Below, in pieces: positions 55,310 through 63,520 of a stretch of 64,000 bases of DNA. The number at the start of each line of letters is the position of its first letter. Positions within the stretch are counted from its first letter, which is position 1. The stretch is from Planctomycetota bacterium (GTDB taxonomy: Bacteria > Planctomycetota > UBA11346). The DNA is taken from contig BJHQ01000007.1 in the NCBI GenBank assembly GCA_014193115.1, forward strand, positions 159,729 to 223,728, in the 5' to 3' direction. Below the pieces are notes generated by a model. That model was not told where the DNA came from. It ran no database searches and saw nothing but the letters and a program-made list of their open reading frames with translations. The position numbers were made by a program, and so were the translations under genes.

Positions 55310-55332
55310 AACCGCCGTGTTCCTCAGCGGTT
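55310..55332. terminator. Hairpin between convergent acs and cdsA-like genes
   Basis: AACCGC and GCGGTT pair across an 11-nt loop; an alternative pairing is CCGCCG with CGGCGG at 55312-55338. It lies within the 35-base gap between the two stop codons. There is no U-tract. Confidence 0.4.
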
Positions 55333-55340
55333 CGGCGGGA

Positions 55341-56264
55341 TCACAGCACCAGCGCCAGCAGGTAAGCCACTGGCGCGGCGATGATCAGGGCGTCGGCCAG
55401 GTCGAGCCAACCTCCGAAGCCCGGCACCAGCGTGCCGCTGTCTTTGACTGACGCATCGCGTTTCAAGGCGCTTTCGACCAGATCACCGGCGACTCCCATC
55501 GGGCCGAGGATCAGGCCCCAGACCAGGGGTTGCCACCACCCGTTGAACGGTGAAGCGCCAAGTCCCCACACGAACAGCGCGGTGAACAGATAGGTCCCGC
55601 CCACCGCGCCGACGAAACTGAAGGCGAAACCTTCCCAGGTCTTTCCGGGGGAGATCAGCGGCGACAGGCGATGGCGGCCAAAGGCCCGGCCTCCGAAATA
55701 AGCCGCGATGTCGCCGAATTTCACCGTCGCCAGCAGGACGAGCAGGAGCATGCCGCCGCGGTTGGCGGGTTCGGCCTGGGCCAGATAATAACCAGGGGCA
55801 GCATCGAGCAGCGCCAGCCGCTCAAGCAAGTTGAATGAAACCCCAAGGTACAACATACCAAACGTCGTCGCCCCAAGGCTGGCGATGAATTGCTCGGTGG
55901 CATAGCGCTGCATCTGGGCCAAGGCGGTCCAGAACATGCCCAGCCCGAGCAGCAGCGGCACCACTGGCGATGCAGCCAATCGCTCCCGGGCGGCGCCTGC
56001 ATGCTCGGGGCACCACCACGGATCGTGCAGATGCGCCTCAAACACCAGGCCCACCGCGACAACGACCAACGGCGCCAATCGAGCGTGGACCGCGCGATTG
56101 ACCGTCAGGCGGCGGAACTCCCGGGCAGCCAGGATCACCGCCCCGACACCCAGGACCAAGGCCCCCCAGTGCCGGTCGCTGATGGCGTCCCAGGTCAGGA
56201 CGACGAGCAGGACGGACCCGATCAGGGAGCCGAAGACCAGGCGTTGGCGCAATTCGACGCGCAT
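55341..56264 (-). CDS. cdsA: Phosphatidate cytidylyltransferase-like protein (CdsA family)
   Basis: 307 residues with about eight hydrophobic segments. CdsA makes CDP-diacylglycerol from phosphatidate and CTP in the inner membrane. Family features: LLATVKFGDIAAYFGGRAFG, LISPGKTWEGFAFSFVGA and the C-terminal signature GDLVESALKRDASVKDSGTLVPGFGGWLD, split here by the 20-residue limit as GDLVESALKRDASVKDSG plus TLVPGFGGWLDLADAL. The canonical signature has HGG and LDRxD; here His is Phe and Arg is Leu. Those changes could alter activity, so a paralogous function is possible. Convergent with acs, divergent from the roadblock cluster. Confidence 0.8.
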   Translation of the reverse strand: MRVELRQRLVFGSLIGSVLLVVLTWDAISDRHWGALVLGVGAVILAAREFRRLTVNRAVHARLAPLVVVAVGLVFEAHLHDPWWCPEHAGAARERLAASPVVPLLLGLGMFWTALAQMQRYATEQFIASLGATTFGMLYLGVSFNLLERLALLDAAPGYYLAQAEPANRGGMLLLVLLATVKFGDIAAYFGGRAFGRHRLSPLISPGKTWEGFAFSFVGAVGGTYLFTALFVWGLGASPFNGWWQPLVWGLILGPMGVAGDLVESALKRDASVKDSGTLVPGFGGWLDLADALIIAAPVAYLLALVL

Positions 56265-56417
56265 GGCGGAGCATGGCGCTACTCAACGCCGAAGAAATGC
56301 CAGAGGGCTCGCTTTCCCAATCGGAATCCGCGGCATCGCGGATCCAGGCCGCCTTGACGCCCCCTCGCCGCGCGACTAAGACGCGATCGGTGATGCGGGA
56401 GTCCCGCCCACCCGATG

Positions 56418-56437
56418 GTTCCGGTCGTTGCCGGAAC
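56418..56437 (+). promoter_or_regulatory. Leader hairpin ahead of the GTPase/roadblock module
   Basis: GTTCCGG-tcgttg-CCGGAAC is a perfect 7-bp stem ending 18 bases before the GTG start, just upstream of the GAGGAG ribosome-binding site (56445-56450). It could be a leader structure or a binding site. Confidence 0.35.
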
Positions 56438-56455
56438 GGCTGCTGAGGAGCTCTG

Positions 56456-57391
56456 GTGGAGACCGAGATCGAGCGCCTGCGCAAAAAGGTCGAGAACTTC
56501 CCCTCGGCTTCCAGCTACAACCGGCTCGCGGAGCTGGCTCGGATGGCTGGCGACCATGCCGAAGCCGAGCGTGCCTGCCGGCGTTGCATCAAGGAATTCC
56601 CGCGCAACGGCCAGGCCTATCTGATCCTGGCGGAAATGGCCTTGGCCGGCAGCAAGCGCGACGAGGCGGTCCAGCTGGTCGGCACCGCCATCGAAAAAGA
56701 CCCGCGCAGCTACACCGCCCACAAGATGATGGCGGATTTCCTGATCCAGGATGGCAACCTGCCCCAGGCCCTGGCCCACCTGCGCCAAATTCTGACCTTC
56801 AAACCGGGCGATCCGGTCATTACCCAACGGGTGGCGGAACTCGATAAGAACGCGCCTCCCGGCCAACCCAAGACGCAAACCATCACCAAGCCGGCTGGCA
56901 CCGGTCCGGCGAAACCATCCGCCCCCGGCCCAGCGCCAGCCAGCGGAAACAGCCCGCCGCAAGCGGCTCCGACCCCGGCCCCCGGTTCCGGGTCCCGCCC
57001 TGCGGTGTCGCCCATTGTCGGCGCCGTTCCGGTGATCAAACGCCCGCCCCGCGGCCCGGTCCTGGATCCCCTGTGCGCCGAAGCTGGAGTGGTCGGTGCC
57101 TTGGTGGCAGACGCCAGCGGGCGGGCGGTTTTGGCCAAGAATCTCAAGCCGGAGCAAGAGGAAATCCTGGCGGCGCTAGCCGCTGAGCTGGGCAAAGCCG
57201 GCCAGTCGGCCCTGGCCGCCATCGGCCAGTCCAAGACGGCGACAGTGGTCTTGTCCGCGGCCAACGGCCAGGTCCTGCGTTTCGCCCGCGACCAAGGCAT
57301 GGCGGTGGTCATCTTGGCCAATCCCGGTATCCGTCCGGCCATGCTCGAACTTCGCGCCCGCCAGGCGCTCATCGACCTGGGAGCCGGCTAA
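56456..57391 (+). CDS. TPR protein with C-terminal roadblock/LC7-like domain
   Basis: 311 residues; GTG start with GAGGAG five bases upstream. Residues 1-130 are TPR helices (ASSYNRLAELARMAGDHAEA, GQAYLILAEMALAGSKRDEA, SYTAHKMMADFLIQDGNLPQ). A Pro/Ala linker (about 135-205) leads to a roadblock-like C-terminal domain (about 210-311): AGVVGALVADASGRAVLAKN, ALAAIGQSKTATVVLSAANG, GMAVVILANPGIRPAMLELR. Roadblock/LC7 proteins are regulators of Ras-like GTPases such as MglA; the stand-alone roadblock gene follows after one base. It likely scaffolds the GTPase switch encoded downstream. Confidence 0.85.
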   Translation: METEIERLRKKVENFPSASSYNRLAELARMAGDHAEAERACRRCIKEFPRNGQAYLILAEMALAGSKRDEAVQLVGTAIEKDPRSYTAHKMMADFLIQDGNLPQALAHLRQILTFKPGDPVITQRVAELDKNAPPGQPKTQTITKPAGTGPAKPSAPGPAPASGNSPPQAAPTPAPGSGSRPAVSPIVGAVPVIKRPPRGPVLDPLCAEAGVVGALVADASGRAVLAKNLKPEQEEILAALAAELGKAGQSALAAIGQSKTATVVLSAANGQVLRFARDQGMAVVILANPGIRPAMLELRARQALIDLGAG

Positions 57392-57739
57392 ATGGATGAA
57401 ATCCTGGTCCAGCTCAACCGCGTCCGCGGAGTCGGAGGCTCGCTGCTCTGCTCCGCCGATGGCCTGCCGATCGCCACCGCCTTGCGCGAAGGAGCGGATG
57501 AATCCCGGCTCGCCGCCGCGGTGGCGTCGTTGGTCGAATCCGCCAGCCGGATGGCCAGCATGCTCCAGCTCGGATCCGTCGCGAGCACCGCCGCCACCAG
57601 CGACACCGGCAGCATCCTGCTGCTCGCCGCCGGCAACGCCTATCTGGTCATCGTAGCCGATCCGGCAGCGAATCTCGCCCTGCTCCAACTCGAGGCCAAA
57701 CCATTTGTCGAGCGGATCGCCCAGCGGCTGTCGCTCTGA
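57392..57739 (+). CDS. Roadblock/LC7 domain protein (MglB-like)
   Basis: 115 residues, a single roadblock domain: RVRGVGGSLLCSADGLPIAT, LVESASRMASMLQLG, TAATSDTGSILLLAAGNAYL and VIVADPAANLALLQLEAKPF. The ATG follows the upstream stop by one base (TAAATG), so translation is coupled. In known systems MglB-type roadblock dimers accelerate GTP hydrolysis by MglA; the GTPase gene is next. Confidence 0.9.
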   Translation: MDEILVQLNRVRGVGGSLLCSADGLPIATALREGADESRLAAAVASLVESASRMASMLQLGSVASTAATSDTGSILLLAAGNAYLVIVADPAANLALLQLEAKPFVERIAQRLSL

Positions 57740-57769
57740 CACCCAGTCCCCAACGCCCCGGATACCCAC

Positions 57770-59035
57770 ATGGTCCAGATCAATTTCGGACAGCGCGAAG
57801 TGAGCTGCAAGGTGGTTTTCTATGGCCCGGGCATGTCGGGCAAGACGACCAACCTGGAAATCATCCATAAGAAGGCTCCAAAGGACGCGGTCGGCGAAAT
57901 GGTCTCCATCGCGACCGAGACCGATCGCACCCTGTACTTCGATTTCCTGCCCTTGGACCTCGGCCAGGTCGCCGGCATGCGGACCAAGTTCCAGCTCTAT
58001 ACCGTGCCCGGGCAAATCTATTACAACGCCACCCGCAAACTGGTGCTGCAAGGCGTCGATGGGGTGATCTTCGTCGCCGACAGCAATCCTGACAAGATGG
58101 CCGAAAATCTGGAATCGCTCCAGAACCTGCGCGATAACCTTGCTGAGATGAACCTGAAGCTGGATGACCTGCCGCTGGTCCTGCAATACAACAAGCGCGA
58201 TCTGCCGAATGCGCTGTCCGTCGAAGACATGAACGCCCGGATGAACCCGATGGGGGTGCCGATCCACGAGGCTTGCGCCCGGGATGGGAAAGGCGTCTTC
58301 GCCACCTTGAAGGAAGTCAGCCGGCTGGTCATCGAAAAGCTGAACAAGGATCACGCCCCGCCGGTCAATCGCCGCCGTACCGGCGGCAACCTGACCCCCC
58401 AGCGCACCCCGGTGGTCAGTCCCCAGGCGGCCCATGCCCCGACCCCCGGCCCGCTGCAGGCAGCCGCCCCAGCGCCGGCCGCCCCGCCAGCACGGCCTGC
58501 GGCGGCGCCAGCTCCGGCCTGGACCCCGCCAAAGGCACCTGCGCCGGCTCCCGCGCTTCGGCCAGCTGCGCCGGCTCCGGCAGACGAGATGTCGGCACGC
58601 GACAAGCATCTCGCCAAGGCCAAGCCGCAGCCGCTGGCAGCCGCCGCGAAATCGCCGGCCACCGCCGCCACCGAAGGCGCGATGACCGAGCCGAACCTGA
58701 AGAAGTATAAACAGCAAACTCAGGGTGGCGGACCGTTCCAGAAATTCCTGTTGCTCGCCCTGCTCATCGTTTCGCTGCTGGTGGTCGCACTGTTGCTGGT
58801 CCTGTTCGTCCAGCCGGTCCGAGCCCTGCTGCCGCTGAGCGTCCAACAGATGCTGACTGGACCGGCACCGCAGGCGCCGATTCCGGTCCAACCGCCGGCG
58901 AAGGCCGAGCCAGCGCCACCGGCAGGCAAAGCGCCGGAGGCTGCTCCGGCTGAGGCCAAGCCCAAGCCGGAAGAGCCGAAGGCGGGGCAGCCAGCCGAAG
59001 CCGCTAAACCCGCTCCCCCTGCCGAAGGCCACTGA
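57770..59035 (+). CDS. mglA: MglA-like small GTPase with C-terminal Pro-rich linker and membrane anchor
   Basis: 421 residues, twice the normal MglA length. GTPase domain (1-195): P-loop FYGPGMSGKTTNLEIIH, switch region EMVSIATETDRTLYFDFLPL, the MglA motif YTVPGQIYYNATRKLVLQ, VADSNPDKMAENLESL, and NKRDLPNALSVEDMN. A long Ala/Pro linker (about 200-320) follows. A single hydrophobic helix (about 325-348: FLLLALLIVSLLVVALLLVL) and a second Pro/Ala/Lys tail complete it. Classical MglA is a soluble polarity switch; here it is apparently tethered to the membrane. It is flanked by roadblock genes on both sides. Confidence 0.93.
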   Translation: MVQINFGQREVSCKVVFYGPGMSGKTTNLEIIHKKAPKDAVGEMVSIATETDRTLYFDFLPLDLGQVAGMRTKFQLYTVPGQIYYNATRKLVLQGVDGVIFVADSNPDKMAENLESLQNLRDNLAEMNLKLDDLPLVLQYNKRDLPNALSVEDMNARMNPMGVPIHEACARDGKGVFATLKEVSRLVIEKLNKDHAPPVNRRRTGGNLTPQRTPVVSPQAAHAPTPGPLQAAAPAPAAPPARPAAAPAPAWTPPKAPAPAPALRPAAPAPADEMSARDKHLAKAKPQPLAAAAKSPATAATEGAMTEPNLKKYKQQTQGGGPFQKFLLLALLIVSLLVVALLLVLFVQPVRALLPLSVQQMLTGPAPQAPIPVQPPAKAEPAPPAGKAPEAAPAEAKPKPEEPKAGQPAEAAKPAPPAEGH

Positions 59036-59037
59036 AC

Positions 59038-59562
59038 ATGGTCAGCGACAATGAGGCCCTGCGCCTGCGCCGGTTGGTCTTCTACGCGAAGGATATCGAC
59101 CAGATCAATGCCGCGTTGCTCGCCTTCGTGAAGAAATCGAATGCGCAGAGCGTGGTGGTGATCGACCAGGAAGGCCACATGGTCGCCCGCCAGGGCTTCC
59201 GCCAGGCGGGCAGTGACCCGTCGACCTTGGCGGCGCTGGTCGCAGGCAGTTTCGCCAGCACCCGGCAGGTGGCGAAGCAGCTCGGTGAATCCGATTTCCG
59301 CGTGATGTCCCATCAGGGTCCGCAGCAGTCCATCCACATCACCCTGCTCGGCACGCGCACGCTCCAGGTTGCGGTATTCAGCAGCCAAATCAAACCCGGC
59401 ATGATCCAGGTGCTGTGCGGAGAACTGGCCAAGCAGCTCGAAGCCCTGCTCGATTCCGCGGCGAACCGCGCCCCGTCGGTCGATGATCCATCGACCAAGC
59501 TCGGCGACAAGTTCACCTCCGAGATGAAGAATCAGCTCGACAATCTGTTCGGGGACCTCTGA
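59038..59562 (+). CDS. Second roadblock/LC7 protein (MglB-like)
   Basis: 174 residues: RRLVFYAKDIDQINAALLAF, VKKSNAQSVVVIDQEGHMVA, STLAALVAGSFASTRQVAKQ, LLGTRTLQVAVFSSQIKPG and a C-terminal helical tail (LGDKFTSEMKNQLDNLFGDL). The core is the MglB/roadblock fold. It starts three bases after the GTPase stop and is followed by a hairpin and then the PATAN gene. Because two roadblock proteins and one roadblock-TPR protein share the cluster, hetero-complexes or distinct roles (GAP versus scaffold) are conceivable. Confidence 0.9.
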   Translation: MVSDNEALRLRRLVFYAKDIDQINAALLAFVKKSNAQSVVVIDQEGHMVARQGFRQAGSDPSTLAALVAGSFASTRQVAKQLGESDFRVMSHQGPQQSIHITLLGTRTLQVAVFSSQIKPGMIQVLCGELAKQLEALLDSAANRAPSVDDPSTKLGDKFTSEMKNQLDNLFGDL

Positions 59563-59570
59563 CCAGCCGC

Positions 59571-59591
59571 GGTCATGAGCAGGTCATGACC
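59571..59591 (+). promoter_or_regulatory. GGTCATG inverted repeat between roadblock and PATAN genes
   Basis: GGTCATG-agcaggt-CATGACC, a 7-bp stem whose right arm is itself the palindrome GGTCATGACC. The same 10-mer lies at the start codon of the GH78 gene (49864). It could be a DNA-binding site or a weak terminator. Confidence 0.35.
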
Positions 59592-59681
59592 GTCCGGTTC
59601 AGAGCTCATCTGTTCGGCATGTCGGCAGTCCGGCCGGGGCGCTCCCCCTGGTCTGGCGACGGATCGGCCTAAGTTGCCGCC

Positions 59682-62600
59682 ATGGGCTTCCAAGGTGAAC
59701 TGAACTCGGTCAGTCTGGGCGACATCTTCCAGACGTTGCATATGAATCGGCAGACCGGCACCCTGTCGGTCGGGGCCGATCAGGATCCCGGTTCCGCGGT
59801 CCATGTCTGGTTCGATCAGGGTCTGGTCGCGGCGTGCAGCGCGCCGATCGCCGATGGGCGGCCGTTCCTGATCAACACGCTGCTGAAAAAGAACCTCTTA
59901 TCGCAAGACGTCGCCGACGACCTGGTGCGCCGGATGCGGAGCACCAACCAGGCGAGCCGCGATCTGCTCCTCGCCAGCAATGTGGTGGCAGAAAACGACC
60001 TGGACGAAGTGTCGACCTGGTGCATCGAAGAGATCGCCTGTCCGATCTTCGAGCGCACCGTCGGCGAGTTCCGTTTCAGCGACGGCGATCCCCTCGATGT
60101 CCTGGCCGGTCCGAACACGATCTGGATGGGCGGGACGCGGATCCAGACCTCGCAGCTGGTCCTGGAGGCCACCCGCCGACGGGACGAATGGCAGCGCATC
60201 CGCGAAGTCATCACCGATTCCGAAGCGCTGTACCAGGTCGATGCGGATGGCCGCACCAACCTGCGCAACGTCCAGACCGACCCCGAAATGCTCAAGGTCC
60301 TGCGTTATCTGGATGGTCGGCACACCTTGGATTCGATCGCGGCAGTCGTCGGGGTGACCCGGTTCGACACCTATGCGATCACCTCGCAGCTGGTCCTCGC
60401 CGGAGTCGCCCGGGCCCGGACGCCGCAAGAGGTGGTCGAGGACGCGGTCACTCTGCGCGCCCAGGGGGAAACCCAGAAGGCCAGGGATCTGCTGGAAAAC
60501 ATCCTGCGCAGCGCCCGGGTCCCTGAAGTCCTGCGCCCCCTCGCCGAGGCCTGTGCCGCACTCAACCAGGTGCCCCGGGCCGTCGAGCTGTTCCTCGAAC
60601 TGATCCAGCGCAGCCAGGACAGCGGCGACCTGGAGACCGCGCTCAAAGATCTCGACACCGTCATCCAGCTGTCGCCTGAAGATCCCGATTTGCAGTTCGA
60701 GCGGGCCCAGATCCAGGGCGAACTCGGCCGGCTCGACGAAGCGGCCTCCGGCTACGTTGCGGCGGCCCAGGTCTTCCTGACCACCAAGGAGACGCCGCGG
60801 GCGATCGACGCCTGCCACCGCGCCAAGAACCTGCTGCCCCGCTCCCCAGAGCCCCACCGCTGGCTGGCCAAGGCCTATCTGATGGATGGCGCCACCGACA
60901 ATGCGACGGTGGAATACAAGGCGTTGTGGCATGCTCTGCTGTCGTCGAACAGCCCGACCAAAGCCCTGCGCGAGCTGCGTTCGATCCTCGACACCGACTG
61001 CAAGTTCGCATCGGTCAAAGAATCCGTCCTGGCCCATGCCCAGAGCAGCGAGGCGGTCAAAACCAGCCGGACCATGCGCATCGTCGCCTGGGCGGCACTG
61101 GTGCTGATGCTGATCGGCGCCGGAGTGGTCGGTTGGGAATACTGGCGCGGCGTGATCGTCACCCGCAATGGCCAGGAGGCCGTCGCCGAAGTCAAGCAGA
61201 CCTTCAATTCGACCCGCGAAAGCCTGCCCCACAAGGTGCTGCTCGATGAGCTGACCTCGATCCGTTCGCAGTACGCATCGGTCAAGGAAGTGGTCAAGCT
61301 CGCCGAGGACACCGAGAACGAGATCCGCAAGGATTTCGATCAACGCGCCAGCAATCTGCTCGCCGAAGCCCAGGCCTATCTTCGCGGCGGCCTTTTCGAC
61401 AAGGCCTACCAGTCCCTGACCAGGCTCAAGGCCGATTTCGCCGGGACCCGCTCGGCCGGCGTGGCCGATGCCAGGATCGAGGAGCTGCGCTCGACCCGGA
61501 TCGGCGTCGAAGTGCTCTCCGTGGTCGATGATGCGCGGCGCAAATGGACGGCCCAGGATTGGGACGAGGCCATCAACCAGCTGAAGCCGGTGCTGGCCCG
61601 CAACGACCTGCCGCTTGAACTGAAAAACGAATACCAGTCCCTTTCCCTGGAATGGACCTCTGCTTTGGGCAGCGCCCAAGAACTGCTCGCTCGGGCTCGG
61701 AAGATCCGCGCCAATGGCGACCGCCGCGCCGCCATCGTCGCCCTCCGCCGAGCCGCCACCGGGCAAGGCGAGTCCGCCGTTTCCCTGGCCAAGAACGAAT
61801 TGGCCGAGGTCGAATCGGAGGTCATCGCCGACATCGGGCTGCGCGCCCGGACTGCCGCCAGCAAAGGCGACGACGCGGGAGCCTTCGCGGCCGTCGAGGA
61901 GCTGCTCGCCGTCGCCAAGCAATCGACCTCATCGACCGTCCAGGGCCAGGCCCTGGCCACGGAATTGCCGTTCACTGTCACCGTCGACCATCCCCGCACC
62001 GTCCTCCAGATCGCACGGCCGAACACGGAGACCGTCCTGATCCGCGCCCCGGCCGACGCTTCCGGCCGTTGGACCCACGCGCTGACCTACCGGCTGGGCG
62101 AACAGGTCGTGGTCGCTGCAGCCCGGCCCGGCTTCACCACGGCCAGCCTGACCGTTTCCGTCCAGGGCAAGCGCAGCACGGGCAGCCTGGCCCTGACCCG
62201 CGGCCCGCGCTGGTCCATCCCGCTCAGCGGAGTCGGCACCGTCGGCCCGGTGGTGTTCGATCGCCAGGTCATGATCGGGACCAACCGGGCTTCCATCGAA
62301 GTGGTGGATGTGCACGCGCAGCAGGGTTCCTCCAGGCCGATCAATTTCGGTGAAGGTGTCGCCGAGTTCCGCTACCCGCCCACTCGTCATGGCAACACGG
62401 TGCTGGCCGTGGTCGACGAGCGGATCTTTGGCGTCGACCTCGCCACCCGGGCCGTCGCCTGGTCGTGGCCGACCCTGGGCAGCCGGATCGCAGTCGCTGG
62501 CCCGGCCTGCGCCCATGAAAATGAGCTGATTCCCGGCCAGAGCCTGGTGTTTGCCGGGGCCGGTCGGAACGGCCTGGCCATCCTGGCGGTGGACAGCAGC

Positions 62601-63278
62601 AGCGGCGTGGTTCCTTACAAGCCGCTGACGCTGCCCGGCGAACTGACCGGCCAACCGTTCGTCGAACGCTCCGGGTTGCAGACCGTGCTGTACCTGCCCG
62701 CGGGGAACCTGCTCGTTTCCTATGATATCGGCTCGGTTACCGAATCGTCTCCTCCCAAGCCGCTGAATCAGATCAAGGCCCGCGGTGATCTGATCGGTCA
62801 GGCGGTGCGGGCCACGGCCGCCGGCAAGTCGGTGGTCCTGCTCACCGATTCCTCTGGACTGGTCATCGCATTCGACCCGGGCATCGGCGTCGATGAAGGC
62901 CGCCGAACGGTCGGTGGCTGGGCCTTGGATGGAACTTCGCCGTCGAATCCGGTGGTCGATGGAAGCATGGCGTACATCTCGGTCTCCGAAGGTCGCGTCC
63001 AGGCCATTGATCTGAACAAGTCCGGGGTGGTCGCGTGGCGGTTCCCAGCCCAAGGATCCACCGCCGGCCTGCTCGGTTCGGTCGCCCGCGGCAAGCGCGG
63101 CGTCTATGCCGCCGACGCCAATGGAACCCTGTATTGCATCGATGCAGCCAATGGCTCGCTGCATTGGAAGGCGCCGCTCGGCGGAGGGGCCAGCGCCGGC
63201 GTCGCTGCCCTCGACGGCTTGGTCGTCGTTCCCCTGGCTACCGGTCAGCTGGTCTGCTTCGACGAAGGCGACGAATAG
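59682..63278 (+). CDS. PATAN (DUF4388)-TPR-membrane-PQQ propeller protein
   Basis: 1198 residues. N-terminus: PATAN/DUF4388 domain MGFQGELNSVSLGDIFQTLH, NRQTGTLSVGAD, then SRDLLLASNVVAENDLDEVS. At about 185-250 is a winged-helix-like stretch (MLKVLRYLDGRHTLDSIAAV). TPR repeats run from about 255 to 450. One transmembrane helix is at about 465-487 (IVAWAALVLMLIGAGVVGWE). A long helical region follows (about 490-760), then a PQQ-like beta-propeller (about 770-1198: YAADANGTLYCIDAANGSLH, VAALDGLVVVPLATGQLVCF). So the cytoplasmic PATAN/TPR half and an extracytoplasmic propeller are joined through the membrane. It ends the GTPase/roadblock module; DUF4388 and roadblock genes commonly cluster. Confidence 0.9.
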   Translation: MGFQGELNSVSLGDIFQTLHMNRQTGTLSVGADQDPGSAVHVWFDQGLVAACSAPIADGRPFLINTLLKKNLLSQDVADDLVRRMRSTNQASRDLLLASNVVAENDLDEVSTWCIEEIACPIFERTVGEFRFSDGDPLDVLAGPNTIWMGGTRIQTSQLVLEATRRRDEWQRIREVITDSEALYQVDADGRTNLRNVQTDPEMLKVLRYLDGRHTLDSIAAVVGVTRFDTYAITSQLVLAGVARARTPQEVVEDAVTLRAQGETQKARDLLENILRSARVPEVLRPLAEACAALNQVPRAVELFLELIQRSQDSGDLETALKDLDTVIQLSPEDPDLQFERAQIQGELGRLDEAASGYVAAAQVFLTTKETPRAIDACHRAKNLLPRSPEPHRWLAKAYLMDGATDNATVEYKALWHALLSSNSPTKALRELRSILDTDCKFASVKESVLAHAQSSEAVKTSRTMRIVAWAALVLMLIGAGVVGWEYWRGVIVTRNGQEAVAEVKQTFNSTRESLPHKVLLDELTSIRSQYASVKEVVKLAEDTENEIRKDFDQRASNLLAEAQAYLRGGLFDKAYQSLTRLKADFAGTRSAGVADARIEELRSTRIGVEVLSVVDDARRKWTAQDWDEAINQLKPVLARNDLPLELKNEYQSLSLEWTSALGSAQELLARARKIRANGDRRAAIVALRRAATGQGESAVSLAKNELAEVESEVIADIGLRARTAASKGDDAGAFAAVEELLAVAKQSTSSTVQGQALATELPFTVTVDHPRTVLQIARPNTETVLIRAPADASGRWTHALTYRLGEQVVVAAARPGFTTASLTVSVQGKRSTGSLALTRGPRWSIPLSGVGTVGPVVFDRQVMIGTNRASIEVVDVHAQQGSSRPINFGEGVAEFRYPPTRHGNTVLAVVDERIFGVDLATRAVAWSWPTLGSRIAVAGPACAHENELIPGQSLVFAGAGRNGLAILAVDSSSGVVPYKPLTLPGELTGQPFVERSGLQTVLYLPAGNLLVSYDIGSVTESSPPKPLNQIKARGDLIGQAVRATAAGKSVVLLTDSSGLVIAFDPGIGVDEGRRTVGGWALDGTSPSNPVVDGSMAYISVSEGRVQAIDLNKSGVVAWRFPAQGSTAGLLGSVARGKRGVYAADANGTLYCIDAANGSLHWKAPLGGGASAGVAALDGLVVVPLATGQLVCFDEGDE

Positions 63279-63490
63279 GTCCTACCAAGTCGAGCTGCAC
63301 CTGGTGGTCGTGCGATCGGAAACCCCGGAGTCAACCAACGCCACGGTCTCGTCGACCAGATCGGCCCGGCGTAATCGACGCCGACTCTTGGGCCGCTTTC
63401 CGGACGCGACGCTGGCCGATCAGGAGGACATAATGCAAACGGGCCGCGGCGAGGGCCGCGCACTCTAGCTCGGTTGGCGGTCAGTAAGGC

Positions 63491-63520
63491 GGCTAGGCTG
63501 GGCTAGGCTGGGCTAGGCTC
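63491..63520. repeat. 10-bp tandem repeat, three copies
   Basis: GGCTAGGCTG, GGCTAGGCTG and GGCTAGGCTC occur in tandem just before the stop of the right-edge gene. The rest of the 63279-63518 gap shows no gene. Confidence 0.75.

Noticed and set aside
57176-59032. 618-residue minus ORF over the GTPase gene
   Set aside because: The plus strand has unambiguous P-loop and NKRD motifs; the minus translation is low-complexity.
59898-61922. 674-residue minus ORF over the PATAN-TPR gene
   Set aside because: Shadow of a motif-bearing plus-strand gene.
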